Origin: Flavobacteriales bacterium
Lineage (GTDB): Bacteria; Bacteroidota; Bacteroidia; Flavobacteriales; Crocinitomicaceae
Assembly (NCBI GenBank): GCA_947375085.1
Contig: CANCEQ010000018.1
Span: 1-24,522 of the forward strand
Length of the DNA stretch: 24,522 nt
Direction: 5' to 3'
Under the pieces are notes generated by a model. That model was not told where the DNA came from. It saw only the letters and a list, made by a program, of their open reading frames with translations, and made no database searches. Within the stretch, counting starts at the first letter, position 1, and every line of letters begins with the position of its first letter. The position numbers and the translations under genes are program-made. Below, one piece after another: positions 1 to 8,520 of this stretch.

Positions 1-807
1 GCTGGTCAAATGATTGAATACGGAACAAACTTGGTAGGTGGGGTTACTCCTGGTAAAGGTGGAACATTACATCTTGATCGTCCAGTATTTAACACAGTTG
101 CTGATGCAGTTGAAAAAGCTGGAGCGAACGTTTCTATCATTTTTGTACCGCCTGCTTTTGCAGCTGATGCAATTATGGAAGCAGCAAGTGCTGGAATTAA
201 AGTAATCATTTGTATTACAGAAGGTATTCCTGTTGCTGACATGGTGAAAGCGAAAGAATACTTAAAAGGATTTGATGCTCGTTTAATCGGACCAAACTGT
301 CCAGGTATTATTACTCCAGGAGAAGCGAAAGTTGGTATTATGCCAGGTTTTGTATTCAAAAAAGGTAAAATTGGTTTAGTTTCTAAATCAGGTACTTTAA
401 CGTATGAGGCTGCTGATCAATTAGCGAAAGCTGGTTTAGGTATTACTACTGCGATTGGTATTGGTGGAGATCCAATTATTGGAACTACAACTTTAGAAGC
501 GGTTCAATTGTTAATGAACGATCCTGAAACGGAAGGAATCATTATGATTGGTGAAATCGGTGGAAATTTAGAAGCAAATGCTGCTCGTTGGATTAAAGAC
601 AATGGTACTAAACCAGTTGTTGGATTCATTGCAGGTGAAACAGCTCCAAAAGGACGTACAATGGGTCACGCAGGTGCGATTGTAGGTGGAGATGATGATA
701 CAGCAGAAGCTAAAAAACGTATCATGAGAGAATGTGGAATTCACGTTGTTGATTCTCCAGCTCACATTGGTGCTAAAATGGCAGAAGTTATTGGTGTTAT
801 TGCTTAA
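1..807 (+). CDS. sucD: Succinyl-CoA synthetase (ADP-forming) alpha subunit, 5' end cut by the window
   Basis: The alpha subunit of succinate-CoA ligase joins succinate and CoA in a reversible, nucleotide-linked TCA-cycle step, working with the beta subunit SucC. The visible 268 residues read in frame from base 1 and match the family almost throughout: the [10 protein letters not shown] loop near the start, IGPNCPG in the CoA-binding half, and GHAGAIV near the C-terminus, which holds the active-site histidine that is phosphorylated. Only about the first 20-25 residues are missing, including the N-terminal CoA-binding GxTG loop. The gene ends with TAA and is followed after 23 bp by a strong terminator, so it is the last gene of its transcript. 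sucC is not in view. Identity is as good as certain; the partial state comes from the window edge only. Confidence 0.97.
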   Translation, partial: AGQMIEYGTNLVGGVTPGKGGTLHLDRPVFNTVADAVEKAGANVSIIFVPPAFAADAIMEAASAGIKVIICITEGIPVADMVKAKEYLKGFDARLIGPNCPGIITPGEAKVGIMPGFVFKKGKIGLVSKSGTLTYEAADQLAKAGLGITTAIGIGGDPIIGTTTLEAVQLLMNDPETEGIIMIGEIGGNLEANAARWIKDNGTKPVVGFIAGETAPKGRTMGHAGAIVGGDDDTAEAKKRIMRECGIHVVDSPAHIGAKMAEVIGVIA

Positions 808-830
808 TACACATCGATTAAATATAGTTA

Positions 831-860
831 AAACGCAATCTTTATAGGTTGCGTTTTTTT
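831..860 (+). terminator. Intrinsic terminator after sucD
   Basis: AAACGCAA (831-838) pairs with TTGCGTTT (849-856). The stem can extend by T-G and C-G pairs to ten pairs around a six-base loop, and a run of seven T ends it. It closes the sucD transcript. The next gene starts only 12 bases later. Confidence 0.9.
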
Positions 861-872
861 ATTGTTTTAAAA

Positions 873-1394
873 ATGACAGCAAAAGAGTTTATACTAGAAT
901 TTCATTCAAATAGAGATTTAAAATTATATTGCAAAAAGATTATAGAATCTCCAGAATTAGTTGAAGGAATAGTAGAATTAATTTTAACTAATTCTGAGTA
1001 TCCAATTTCTGAATATGCCTCTTGGATTTTGACGCATGTTGTTAAATCAGATAAAAAGTTGTTAATTCCATTTCAAAATGTATTACTAGATTTTATTTTA
1101 ACCGAAAATAAGAATCAAAGTGTTCTGAGAAATTGTACAAATATTATTCAATGTATAGATCTTAGTGAATACAAAGAATCAGAACAAATTGAAAGATATA
1201 TCGATTTCATTAAAAACAGTAATAACAAGGTAGCTCTTCAGGTGTATAGCATGCAAAACTTGAGTAGATTTGTGAAGAAATATCCTGAATTAAAACAAGA
1301 ACTAATTGCAATTTTAGAAATCTACTACATTGAAAGAAGTGCAGCTTATAAAGCAGGGGTAAGGAATTTTGTAAAAGCTGTAAAGAAATGTTAA
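873..1394 (+). CDS. Small all-helical cytoplasmic protein, HEAT-like, unknown function
   Basis: A 173-residue protein with no signal peptide or membrane segment. It reads as a series of amphipathic helices, and stretches such as SEYASWILTHVV, QVYSMQNLSRFVKKYPELK and AAYKAGVRNFVKAVKK resemble HEAT-type helical hairpins. I do not recognise a named family with confidence. Flavobacterial homologues of this kind are sometimes mislabelled adenylosuccinate lyase, for which I see no signature here. The ATG at 873 is preferred because the frame upstream of it runs through the sucD terminator. No Shine-Dalgarno sequence is visible, only an A/T-rich leader as is common in Bacteroidota. Because the start is so close to the terminator, expression needs read-through or a promoter overlapping the hairpin. 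Function is unknown. Confidence 0.75.
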   Translation: MTAKEFILEFHSNRDLKLYCKKIIESPELVEGIVELILTNSEYPISEYASWILTHVVKSDKKLLIPFQNVLLDFILTENKNQSVLRNCTNIIQCIDLSEYKESEQIERYIDFIKNSNNKVALQVYSMQNLSRFVKKYPELKQELIAILEIYYIERSAAYKAGVRNFVKAVKKC

Positions 1395-1447
1395 TTGATT
1401 TTATCTTATCACTATAATATTAGTAATTTCACAGAAAATTAAATAAA

Positions 1448-1957
1448 ATGGAAGAGTATTCAATAGATAGTTTAAACAATAATGAAAGACCTAAAGCGCT
1501 GAAAGTACTGTGTATTTTAAGTTTTGTTAATTTAGGAATTTCCTTTTTGGGTATTTTATCTCAATTTTTAAGTGGCCCAGCATCTAAAAAAGATATGTTG
1601 CTTCAACGTGCTGAAATGTCGAAAAATATTGAGCAGTTAGAAAATATGAATGCGGATTATGCTGTAGATGCAATTCATAAATTAACTGCAATGGCAGAAA
1701 GTTTAAATGATAGTTTTTATGCAGTTACACTTATTACTTTAATTAGTTCTGCTATTGGTTTATTTGGAGTTTTAAAAATGTGGAAAGGTGCCAAAATTGG
1801 TTTCCATTTTTATATTATTTATTCTTTAATAACTGTTGGTCAAGTTTATTTATTTGTTTCTCCTGCTAGCATTCCATCATTTGTTGTGATATGGAATTTG
1901 TTTATAGCAGGTCTTTTCGTATTTCTATACTCTAGAAATTTAAATTGGATGAAATAA
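1448..1957 (+). CDS. Small four-helix integral membrane protein, unknown function
   Basis: A 169-residue protein with four hydrophobic segments at about residues 17-40, 92-112, 117-136 and 143-162. A polar, probably helical loop of about 50 residues separates the first from the other three. The N-terminus (MEEYSIDSLNNNERPKALK) is polar with lysines before helix 1, which fits a cytoplasmic start, and the C-terminus ends soon after helix 4. No catalytic or transport motif is visible and I do not recognise the family. It follows the helical-protein gene by 53 bp on the same strand and may share its transcript. It runs convergently into the dipeptide epimerase gene with only 7 bp between stop codons. 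Confidence 0.75.
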   Translation: MEEYSIDSLNNNERPKALKVLCILSFVNLGISFLGILSQFLSGPASKKDMLLQRAEMSKNIEQLENMNADYAVDAIHKLTAMAESLNDSFYAVTLITLISSAIGLFGVLKMWKGAKIGFHFYIIYSLITVGQVYLFVSPASIPSFVVIWNLFIAGLFVFLYSRNLNWMK

Positions 1958-1964
1958 AAACTAA

Positions 1965-2954
1965 TTAGCTTCTCAAAATTTGAATGAGTTCTTCGTTTGA
2001 TTTTTGAGAAGCAAATAGATCATTCGTAATCAATAAGTTACCATCTAAATCGACCCAATCCGCCAAAGGAGCAATTTCTTTGGATGCATTTATTATCACA
2101 CTTGATTCGCTCATACAACCAATAATACTTTTTAAGCCCATTTCCTTTACTCTTTTAAGGCAGGCAACTCCTTCTGCGATTCCTCCGCACTTCATCAATT
2201 TTAAATTAACTCCATCAAACGATTGTTGAATGCGTTCTAAATCAGCATAATTCTGAAAGGATTCATCTGCTAAAATTGGAATTGGACTTTTAGCTTTTAA
2301 CCAAGCATGACTTTCAAAATCATCTTTATGAAAAGGTTGTTCCATATACCAAACACCTTGATCCGCCAATTTATAACTCCATTTTAATGCTTCATTTCTA
2401 TCCGTAAAACCTTGATTGGCATCTATGGTAAAATGCTTATCCGTCAATTTGGTGAAAGTTGATACAATTCGTTCTATTTCCAATTGACTGACTTTCAACT
2501 TATAATAATCCATATCACCGTTCTCAAACAATTTCTTTTCCATTTCTTGTTCAGTAGAAATACCCAAGGTAAAAGAAGTCTTCTTGACTTCTCCAGTAAT
2601 ATTGTATTGATCTGTAATGGAAACTCCTGTTTTTGAAGCTTTTAAATTATGAAGGGCCACATCAATGGCTGCGATACAAAAATTAGAATGAGGGTGCTTA
2701 TTTTTTAATGAATCAATAAAGGTTTTAATCTCAGACAGATCTGAAGGAAGTTTTAAATCTGACACGATGTTTTCAAACGTCGAAAGTGTTTCAGGATAAT
2801 AAGGAATAAAAACACATTCTCCCCAGCCGTAAGATTCTCCATCTTTCACTAATAAATAAACATTATCAGTACCAGTTCTTTCAGTATGAGATAAACGAAA
2901 GGGATATTTAAAGTTTAAGCGATATGGGAAATATTCGAAAGATAGATTGCTCAT
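1965..2954 (-). CDS. Dipeptide epimerase (L-Ala-D/L-Glu epimerase type), enolase superfamily
   Basis: A cytoplasmic member of the enolase superfamily (muconate-lactonising subgroup), 329 residues, of normal length. The visible signature fits epimerases that act on the L-Ala-D/L-Glu dipeptide from murein recycling: the KxK pair K152/K154, metal ligands D178 (IDANQGF), E205 (YMEQPF) and D230 (LADESF), the second catalytic lysine in NLKLMKCGG (K252 or K255), then GCMSES and a C-terminal DLDGNLL, both typical of dipeptide epimerases rather than o-succinylbenzoate synthase. The N-terminal capping domain covers roughly residues 1-120 and the barrel the rest. The gene stands alone on the minus strand, divergent from sbcD across 180 bp. 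The exact dipeptide specificity cannot be read from sequence alone. Confidence 0.88.
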   Translation of the reverse strand: MSNLSFEYFPYRLNFKYPFRLSHTERTGTDNVYLLVKDGESYGWGECVFIPYYPETLSTFENIVSDLKLPSDLSEIKTFIDSLKNKHPHSNFCIAAIDVALHNLKASKTGVSITDQYNITGEVKKTSFTLGISTEQEMEKKLFENGDMDYYKLKVSQLEIERIVSTFTKLTDKHFTIDANQGFTDRNEALKWSYKLADQGVWYMEQPFHKDDFESHAWLKAKSPIPILADESFQNYADLERIQQSFDGVNLKLMKCGGIAEGVACLKRVKEMGLKSIIGCMSESSVIINASKEIAPLADWVDLDGNLLITNDLFASQKSNEELIQILRS

Positions 2955-3053
2955 TTGGATTCAATTTGTGTAAACAAAATACAAATAATAAATTAGTAAA
3001 CGTATTTAAAATATCACTTTTTGGCATTGAATTTAATTTATTAGACACTTAAA

Positions 3054-3088
3054 TTGACTTTTAAATCTTTTTTATGTGTTATATTTAG
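3054..3088 (+). promoter_or_regulatory. Possible Bacteroidota-type promoter for sbcDC
   Basis: TATATTTA at 3080-3087 matches the TAnnTTTG -7 consensus in seven of eight positions. A TTG at 3054-3056 could serve as the -33 element, although the 23-bp gap is longer than usual. The position, about 47 bp before the sbcD start, is suitable. Pattern match only. Confidence 0.3.
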
Positions 3089-3093
3089 GTTGT

Positions 3094-3113
3094 CACTTCG
3101 TAATTACAAAGTG
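3094..3113. promoter_or_regulatory. 20-bp near-perfect palindrome in the sbcD leader
   Basis: CACTTCGTAATTACAAAGTG is symmetric except for one C/A pair. It lies between the candidate promoter and the sbcD start codon (3135), so it could be an operator for a dimeric regulator or a leader hairpin. Confidence 0.4.
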
Positions 3114-3134
3114 TAATAAGATTGAAAAAAAAAC

Positions 3135-4358
3135 ATGAGCATTAAAATACTTCATACTTCAGATTGGCATTTAGGTAAACAACTCCAAAAAATTGATTTC
3201 CATGAAGATATGGAATTATTTTTTAATTGGCTAACAGATGTTATTCAAACGCAAAATATAGATATTTTGTTAATGTCGGGCGATTTGTTTGATCAAGCAA
3301 ATCCTTCACAACAAGCAATGCGTCAGTATTATTTGTTTTTGAAGCGAATGATTCCATTAAAATGTAAAGTAATAATTACAGGTGGTAACCACGATTCACC
3401 TCATGTTTTAAATGCTCCAAAAGAAATTTTAGAAATATTAGATGTCAAAGTAATCGGAGGTATGCCATCAAATGTATCTGATTTATTTATTGAATTTGAG
3501 AAAGAAAACGAAAAAGCTGTAATTGCAGCTGTCCCGTTTCTTAGAGATAAAGACATTCGTCAAACAGTAGCAGGTGAATCATACGAGGATAAAATCGAAC
3601 AAATTCGTGAAGGATTAAGAAATTATTTTAAAAATGTAAATGATTATTATTTAGATAATTACAAAGATGTACCTTATGTATTAATGGGACATTTATTTGT
3701 TCAAGGTGTGGAGGCTTCTGAAAGTGAACGCGAAATTCAAATAGGCAATCAGGCGAGTATTGACGCTAGTATTTTCGGACAACTTCCTCATTATGTTGCA
3801 CTTGGACATATACACAAACCTCAAAAAGTAGGGGAGTCGATTTTATATAGTGGATCTCCTATTCCAATGAGTTTCAGTGAAAAAATGGATCAAAAAAGGG
3901 TAGTAGTACTTGAATTCGAAGGTACTGAATTAACTTCGACTTCACTTGAAATCCCTTCTTTTAGAAAACTAATCACTCTAAAAGGTTCTATTTCAGATAT
4001 AAAGCAAAAATTAACTGATTATTTAAAGGTCTCAATTTTACCTGATTTAGCCGAGATTATTGCTATTGAGGAAAATGAAAATATCGAAAGCATCAGTGAA
4101 TTAGAGGTTTTATTATCTGGCGAAGCACAAGAGTTATATCCAGATGTTGTTATTTTAAAAGGGAAGATTGAATTTCAAAATAAAATCAAAGGAACAGGGT
4201 CATTTCTTGAAAAAGGAGAAGATATTGCTTCTTTTCAACCGATTGAATTATTTCAGAAACGATTAGATATGGACGAATCAATTGAAGATTCTTCTGAGTT
4301 ATTGAATGCGTTTCGTGAAATTTTAGAAAACATAAATCAATCTAATTCAACTATTTAA
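3135..4358 (+). CDS. sbcD: SbcD, nuclease subunit of the SbcCD (Mre11-Rad50) complex
   Basis: The metal-dependent phosphoesterase subunit of SbcCD, which cuts hairpins, cruciforms and protein-blocked DNA ends. All calcineurin-like phosphoesterase motifs are present: HTSDWHLG (D10, H12), SGDLFD (D50), GGNHDS (N85, H86, D87), GHLF (H186) and LGHIH (H225, H227), followed by YSGSP. The nuclease domain fills about residues 1-270. The remaining 140 residues form the capping and SbcC-binding part. At 407 residues the length is normal. The ATG at 3135 follows an A-rich leader (AAAAAAAA) rather than a Shine-Dalgarno sequence. It precedes sbcC by 9 bp, so the two form an operon and the complex is probably made stoichiometrically. 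Confidence 0.96.
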   Translation: MSIKILHTSDWHLGKQLQKIDFHEDMELFFNWLTDVIQTQNIDILLMSGDLFDQANPSQQAMRQYYLFLKRMIPLKCKVIITGGNHDSPHVLNAPKEILEILDVKVIGGMPSNVSDLFIEFEKENEKAVIAAVPFLRDKDIRQTVAGESYEDKIEQIREGLRNYFKNVNDYYLDNYKDVPYVLMGHLFVQGVEASESEREIQIGNQASIDASIFGQLPHYVALGHIHKPQKVGESILYSGSPIPMSFSEKMDQKRVVVLEFEGTELTSTSLEIPSFRKLITLKGSISDIKQKLTDYLKVSILPDLAEIIAIEENENIESISELEVLLSGEAQELYPDVVILKGKIEFQNKIKGTGSFLEKGEDIASFQPIELFQKRLDMDESIEDSSELLNAFREILENINQSNSTI

Positions 4359-4367
4359 TTTATTGAA

Positions 4368-7300
4368 ATGAAAATTTGTAAAATTAAATTAAAGAACATT
4401 CATTCTCTAAAGGGGGAACATACGATTGATTTTGAAAATGGTGTTTTAGGCGATGCGGGATTGTTTGTGATTACTGGTCCGACTGGTGCTGGAAAATCCA
4501 CAATTTTAGATGTTATTACCTTAGCTTTATTTAATCGTATACCTCGGATTTCAGCATCCATTTCAAAAAAAGTAATTGATGAAGAGGGAGTAATCCTGAC
4601 TAAAAACACAACGGATTGTTATGCTGAAGTTGAATATTTAGTGAATGGTATTTTGTATCGTTCTAATTGGTCGATTCGTCTAACAAGAAATAATACCTTA
4701 GCTGAACGTTTGCACGAAGTGGTAGATGTAACAAATGGAAATACAATCATTAGTTCATCTATTTCTCAAGTTCCAAAAGAAAATGAACGAATTATTGGGT
4801 TGAGTTATGAGCAGTTTGTTCAATCGATGATTTTAGCTCAAGGACAATTTTCAAAATTACTGTTAGCTAAAAGAGATGAAAGAAATACCTTGCTTGAAGA
4901 AATAACAGGAACTGGATTTTACAGAACAATTGGAAGAACCGTTTATTTTCGATACAAAGAAGAAGAAAAGAAAGTAAATGATCATCAACTAAGAATGGGG
5001 GAGAATAAGCTTCTATCAGACGATGAAATTATATTGATAAATGAGAAAATAAAATTAGAATCACCTGTTTTAGAAAAAGTTAAAGAAAATTCAATTTTAA
5101 TAGATTCAAAGATTAAAATCAAAGAATCAATTATAAAAAATACTCAAAAGAAAGAAGAAACGGATATACTTTTCACACAATTAAATACTGAAAAAGAAAA
5201 ATTCAAACCTCAATTAATTCGCTTAGAAGAACATTCTAAATTTGCTCATTTAAGAAACGCTTGGGAGGATTTAAAACGCAAACAAAAAGATGAAATAAAC
5301 AATTCTAATCAATTAGAAAACAATAAATTAGAGTCAATCAATTTAAACTCTCAATTAACTGAATTATTAGAGTCTGTAAATAGCCTGATAAAAAAAGAAG
5401 TAACACCTCTAAACTTTGATTATTTAATAGATCAATTTCAAGCAGAATATTTACAGCTTCTAGAAGAAGAGAGAACTCAAAAACAAAAAATAGATAATGA
5501 AAATCAACGTATTGCTGAACGAATTCAGCAATTAAATCGATTTGGATTTTCATTTTTAGACACAGTTGAATTAGGAACTCAAATTGATGATTTTATAGTT
5601 GAAATAGAAACAAAAATGTCGACAGAGAAAATAAATTCTATGGATGACATTGCGGTTCTGAAATCAACTCTTTCCTCACTAAGATTACCAGCTTCACAAT
5701 TAATAGGAAGTAAAAGATTATTTCAAGAAAAAAAGGAAGCCCTTGAAAAATTGAAAATACTTTTAGCAGAACAGGAGTCAACGATTCTTATTAAAAAAGC
5801 AGAGCAACTTCAATACAATGAGAAATCAATAGAGTTGAAATTAAAATTAGATGAAGCGCTACAACTCTTTGAAGATTCGAAAAAAGTAAAAGGACTTGAA
5901 GGATATCGTTCAGAATTACAAACAGATTGTCCATGTCCTTTATGTGGTTCTTTGGAACATCCATATGTTACTGATAATGAAGATCTATCCAAACTGAATA
6001 TTCATGAAGAGAATTATAATAATGTTAAAAAATTAGTTGACCTTAATAATTCCGCTTTCCTGGTTGTTTCAACGGAAATTTCAGTATTTGAAAATTCAAT
6101 TAAGCTGAACACAACTGAACTTGGGTTAAAAACCGAGGAATTGAAAAAAGTGATGGAGGATATTCAAAAATTCTCAGATCAATTAAATTGGTCTCATTCA
6201 CTTACTCTTAGTGAAATTGAATATAAATCACAGGCTATTGACACTCAATTTGAGCAACTTAATCACTTCGAAAAATTGTTTGAAGCTAAAAACATTCTAT
6301 TTGATTTAAAGGATATTTGTTCTGTTTTAAAAGATTTAAATGCATCTTATCAAATAGTTAAAAATCAACGTGTTTCAATTTATGAAGGAAATGATTTATT
6401 GAATAAGATTTCCAATTTTAAAGCACAAAAAAACAAAGTAGAGCAGCAGCTATTCAACAATACTCAATTAATTTCAACTTTATCAGAAACACTAAAAACT
6501 CTATCGACATCAATCGAAATGGAAAAGATTGAACTAAAGAATAAAATTCATGATTTAGGACTGAGTCAATTAGAAGAATTGGATCTTAAAATATTGAACG
6601 AAGTTGAGGCTAATCAATTAAGAAATCAATTTCAAAAGATCAACGAAACGGAGGTTGCTTTAAAAACAACGTTGGATTCTATTGAAAAAAAATTAATTGA
6701 ATATAGGTTAAAAGACGACTCATCTTTGCAATTAGATGAATTAAAAATCCAACTGAATTCTATTTTAGAGGAAGTCGAAGTATTGAAAAAATCAATTTGG
6801 GATTTAGAAAATCAACTCAAGTTAGACTCAGAAAAAAGAGAGAAACAAAAAGAAGATCAATTAATTTTAGATGCTTTAAAGCGCGACTTAAACTTATGGA
6901 CTAAAATGAATGCTTTGATAGGAGATTCAACTGGTAAAAAGTTTTCTAATTTCGTTCAAGATCTAACTTTAAAACAATTAATCGAATATGGAAATGAACG
7001 ATTAAAAGGTTTTTCAGATCGTTATTTACTAGAGGTTGAAAATGAAGCTGAAAATTTAAAAGTGATTGATACTTATATGGGAAATACTCAAAGAGCAGTG
7101 TCTTCACTTTCAGGAGGAGAGACTTTTAAGTTAAGTTTAGCCCTTGCTTTTGGACTTTCAGATTTAGCAGCCAAAAATGTAAATATAGAATCTTTATTCA
7201 TAGATGAAGGCTTTGGAACACTTGATCCTGAATCGTTAGATCAAGCAATTACTATCTTGGAAAACATGCAAAACACTTCCAATAAATCAATAGGAATTAT

Positions 7301-7391
7301 CTCACATGTTGGTGAATTAAAAGATCGAATTGGAACTAAAATTAAGTTGGTAAGATCTGGAGCAGGGTATAGTTCTATTGAGATTGAGTGA
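4368..7391 (+). CDS. sbcC: SbcC, Rad50-like ATPase subunit of the SbcCD nuclease
   Basis: A 1007-residue SMC/Rad50-type ATPase that clamps DNA and controls SbcD. The N-terminal half-ATPase carries Walker A GPTGAGKST (residues 37-45). Two long coiled-coil stretches of Leu/Lys/Glu/Gln heptads follow (about 190-480 and 560-850), separated by the zinc hook, whose CPLC (C523, C526) dimerises two SbcC molecules through a shared zinc ion. The C-terminal half-ATPase holds the ABC signature LSGGE (914-918) and Walker B around 942-953 (LFIDEGFGTLD). Length is normal for the family. The reading frame is intact over 3 kb despite many A and T runs, which argues against general indel errors in this sequence. 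An intrinsic terminator follows after 9 bp. Confidence 0.96.
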   Translation: MKICKIKLKNIHSLKGEHTIDFENGVLGDAGLFVITGPTGAGKSTILDVITLALFNRIPRISASISKKVIDEEGVILTKNTTDCYAEVEYLVNGILYRSNWSIRLTRNNTLAERLHEVVDVTNGNTIISSSISQVPKENERIIGLSYEQFVQSMILAQGQFSKLLLAKRDERNTLLEEITGTGFYRTIGRTVYFRYKEEEKKVNDHQLRMGENKLLSDDEIILINEKIKLESPVLEKVKENSILIDSKIKIKESIIKNTQKKEETDILFTQLNTEKEKFKPQLIRLEEHSKFAHLRNAWEDLKRKQKDEINNSNQLENNKLESINLNSQLTELLESVNSLIKKEVTPLNFDYLIDQFQAEYLQLLEEERTQKQKIDNENQRIAERIQQLNRFGFSFLDTVELGTQIDDFIVEIETKMSTEKINSMDDIAVLKSTLSSLRLPASQLIGSKRLFQEKKEALEKLKILLAEQESTILIKKAEQLQYNEKSIELKLKLDEALQLFEDSKKVKGLEGYRSELQTDCPCPLCGSLEHPYVTDNEDLSKLNIHEENYNNVKKLVDLNNSAFLVVSTEISVFENSIKLNTTELGLKTEELKKVMEDIQKFSDQLNWSHSLTLSEIEYKSQAIDTQFEQLNHFEKLFEAKNILFDLKDICSVLKDLNASYQIVKNQRVSIYEGNDLLNKISNFKAQKNKVEQQLFNNTQLISTLSETLKTLSTSIEMEKIELKNKIHDLGLSQLEELDLKILNEVEANQLRNQFQKINETEVALKTTLDSIEKKLIEYRLKDDSSLQLDELKIQLNSILEEVEVLKKSIWDLENQLKLDSEKREKQKEDQLILDALKRDLNLWTKMNALIGDSTGKKFSNFVQDLTLKQLIEYGNERLKGFSDRYLLEVENEAENLKVIDTYMGNTQRAVSSLSGGETFKLSLALAFGLSDLAAKNVNIESLFIDEGFGTLDPESLDQAITILENMQNTSNKSIGIISHVGELKDRIGTKIKLVRSGAGYSSIEIE

Positions 7392-7400
7392 AATAAAAAA

Positions 7401-7432
7401 AAAACTTGTAAATCAATTGTTTACAAGGTTTT
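7401..7432 (+). terminator. Intrinsic terminator after sbcC, left edge of the island
   Basis: CTTGTAAA (7405-7412) pairs with TTTACAAG (7420-7427) around a seven-base loop, with AAAA before and GTTTT after. It ends the sbcDC operon and lies a few bases before the recombinase-like tail that marks the start of the accessory region. Confidence 0.75.
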
Positions 7433-7438
7433 AATTGA

Positions 7439-7555
7439 TTAGAAAAACATAAAAAAATTGTAGAATGTCTAAATAAAGGGATGAAGATTTCTACTATCTC
7501 ACAAATATTAAATAAAAACAGAGCAATCGTGTATAAGGTTAAAAAAGTACTTTAA
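7439..7555 (+). pseudogene. C-terminal helix-turn-helix tail of a lost serine recombinase-like protein
   Basis: An open frame directly after an in-frame TGA encodes 38 residues, LEKHKKIVECLNKGMKISTI followed by SQILNKNRAIVYKVKKVL, then TAA. The pattern of a helix, a short turn, 'ISTISQIL' and '..IVYKVKKVL' is that of the DNA-binding tail of small serine resolvases, comparable in layout to the tail of the intact resolvase at 14975-15610. There is no start codon and no catalytic domain upstream; the frame is cut by the sbcC terminator. I take it as the remnant of a recombinase left at the island boundary. The HTH could also come from another regulator or from a primase-helicase tail like that at 14.2 kb. 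Confidence 0.5.
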
Positions 7556-7571
7556 ATTAATTCTAATACTT

Positions 7572-8124
7572 TCATTTTAAGAATAAATGATAATCTTCTC
7601 TAGAATCTATATTATTTAAATGCTTAATTAATACTTCCATAGAAGTCAATGATATAATTCCTTTTTCTATTTTTTCAAAAATTTGATTCGTGGATTGTAT
7701 ATTAATTTTAGTAGCTGTATATTTTTTTAAAATCCTTATCAAGATGAGTATAAAATTTATCACGAATATTATATATATCTGTAATTGTTACCTTGATGTC
7801 ATTCAGACCATTTAAATCAGTTTTTATCTCATCTATATTTTTCGGATTTGACTTTATTCGTTTTTGTAAAAGATTAATAATATTGTCCTTATTGTTTGGA
7901 GTTTCCTTAACCACTTTATAGAGTTCAATGTAATAATCTTTCATTGACAAATACCGAAGATGAAAAAATAGAGGATTGTTATCAACTGTTTGTCGAACTT
8001 CTTTTTTTGATATTTTCAGGTCGTTATCAAATCCTGAAAGATAACACCAAACTTCCCAGCTTTTTCTTGCGTTACAATAGTTTTTAATTAACCTATCAAC
8101 AGAATTATCATAAATAAAAACCAA
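7572..8124 (-). pseudogene. AbiU2-like HEPN-domain protein, broken by one frameshift
   Basis: Two overlapping minus-strand frames join into one protein of about 183 residues. The first part (from a TTG near 8124) ends with IRDKFYTHLDKDFKK, whose R-x5-H (R121, H127) is the HEPN ribonuclease-type motif in the setting typical of AbiU2-like proteins. The second part continues as KYTATKINIQSTNQIF and runs to the TGA at 7572. The switch falls at a run of seven A (T7 at 7722-7728 on the plus strand); six A would restore one frame. HEPN proteins of this kind are often abortive-infection or toxin RNases. No ATG start is visible and an in-frame stop lies just upstream, so the N-terminus may be short. 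It is downstream of an hsdR remnant, as expected for a defence cluster. Broken or switchable. Confidence 0.6.
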
Positions 8125-8133
8125 TAAATTCTT

Positions 8134-8520
8134 TTAAGAAACCCTACCATAATCGCCATACCTTGATTTGAAATAGTCAAACAAAATTTCTGTTTTGACT
8201 AAAACATCTCCGTCACCATAAGTAGGATAGGGTAGTTTGCTATACAGGTAATCATTAATGGCTTTCTTAACCACAGATGCAGTCTGATTTTTTCCATCCA
8301 TCTATCAACCTTGAACTCATTGTTTTTAAGTTGTTCCAATAGCTTTTTGGCAGTGTCTTTCAATTCGATACGTTCTTTATCCGAAATCTTTTTGCCTTTA
8401 TTTAGTAAATCAAAAACGGTCAGTTCATCTTCTCTAAATATTCTCTTTCAGCACGTTTTTCTTCGTCTGACAAATCACCCAGTAATCAGATTAATTGGTC
8501 GAATAATTCTTTTACTATTA
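8134..8520 (-). pseudogene. hsdR: Remnant of the C-terminal end of type I restriction subunit HsdR
   Basis: The minus strand reads KELFDQLI, an in-frame TGA, then LLGDLSDEEKRAEREYLE, a frame change, EDELTVFDLLNKGKKISDKE and on to VDRWMEK, a second frame change at an A6 run, then NQTASVVKKAINDYLYSKLP and finally FDYFKSRYGDYGRVS with TAA at 8134-8136. The order DELTVFDLL, then a helix with KKLLEQL, then a W..K.QTA.VV..AI..YL motif and a FDYFKSRYG tail is what I know from the C-terminal helical domain of HsdR in Bacteroidota. One nonsense codon and two frameshifts in 380 bp show true decay. It starts immediately after the stop of the Fic gene and precedes the HEPN remnant. The helicase and nuclease parts are not attached. 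Confidence 0.62.

Noticed and set aside
4400..5992. Minus-strand reading frames inside sbcC
   Set aside because: Shadows of the strongly supported sbcC frame with no features of their own.
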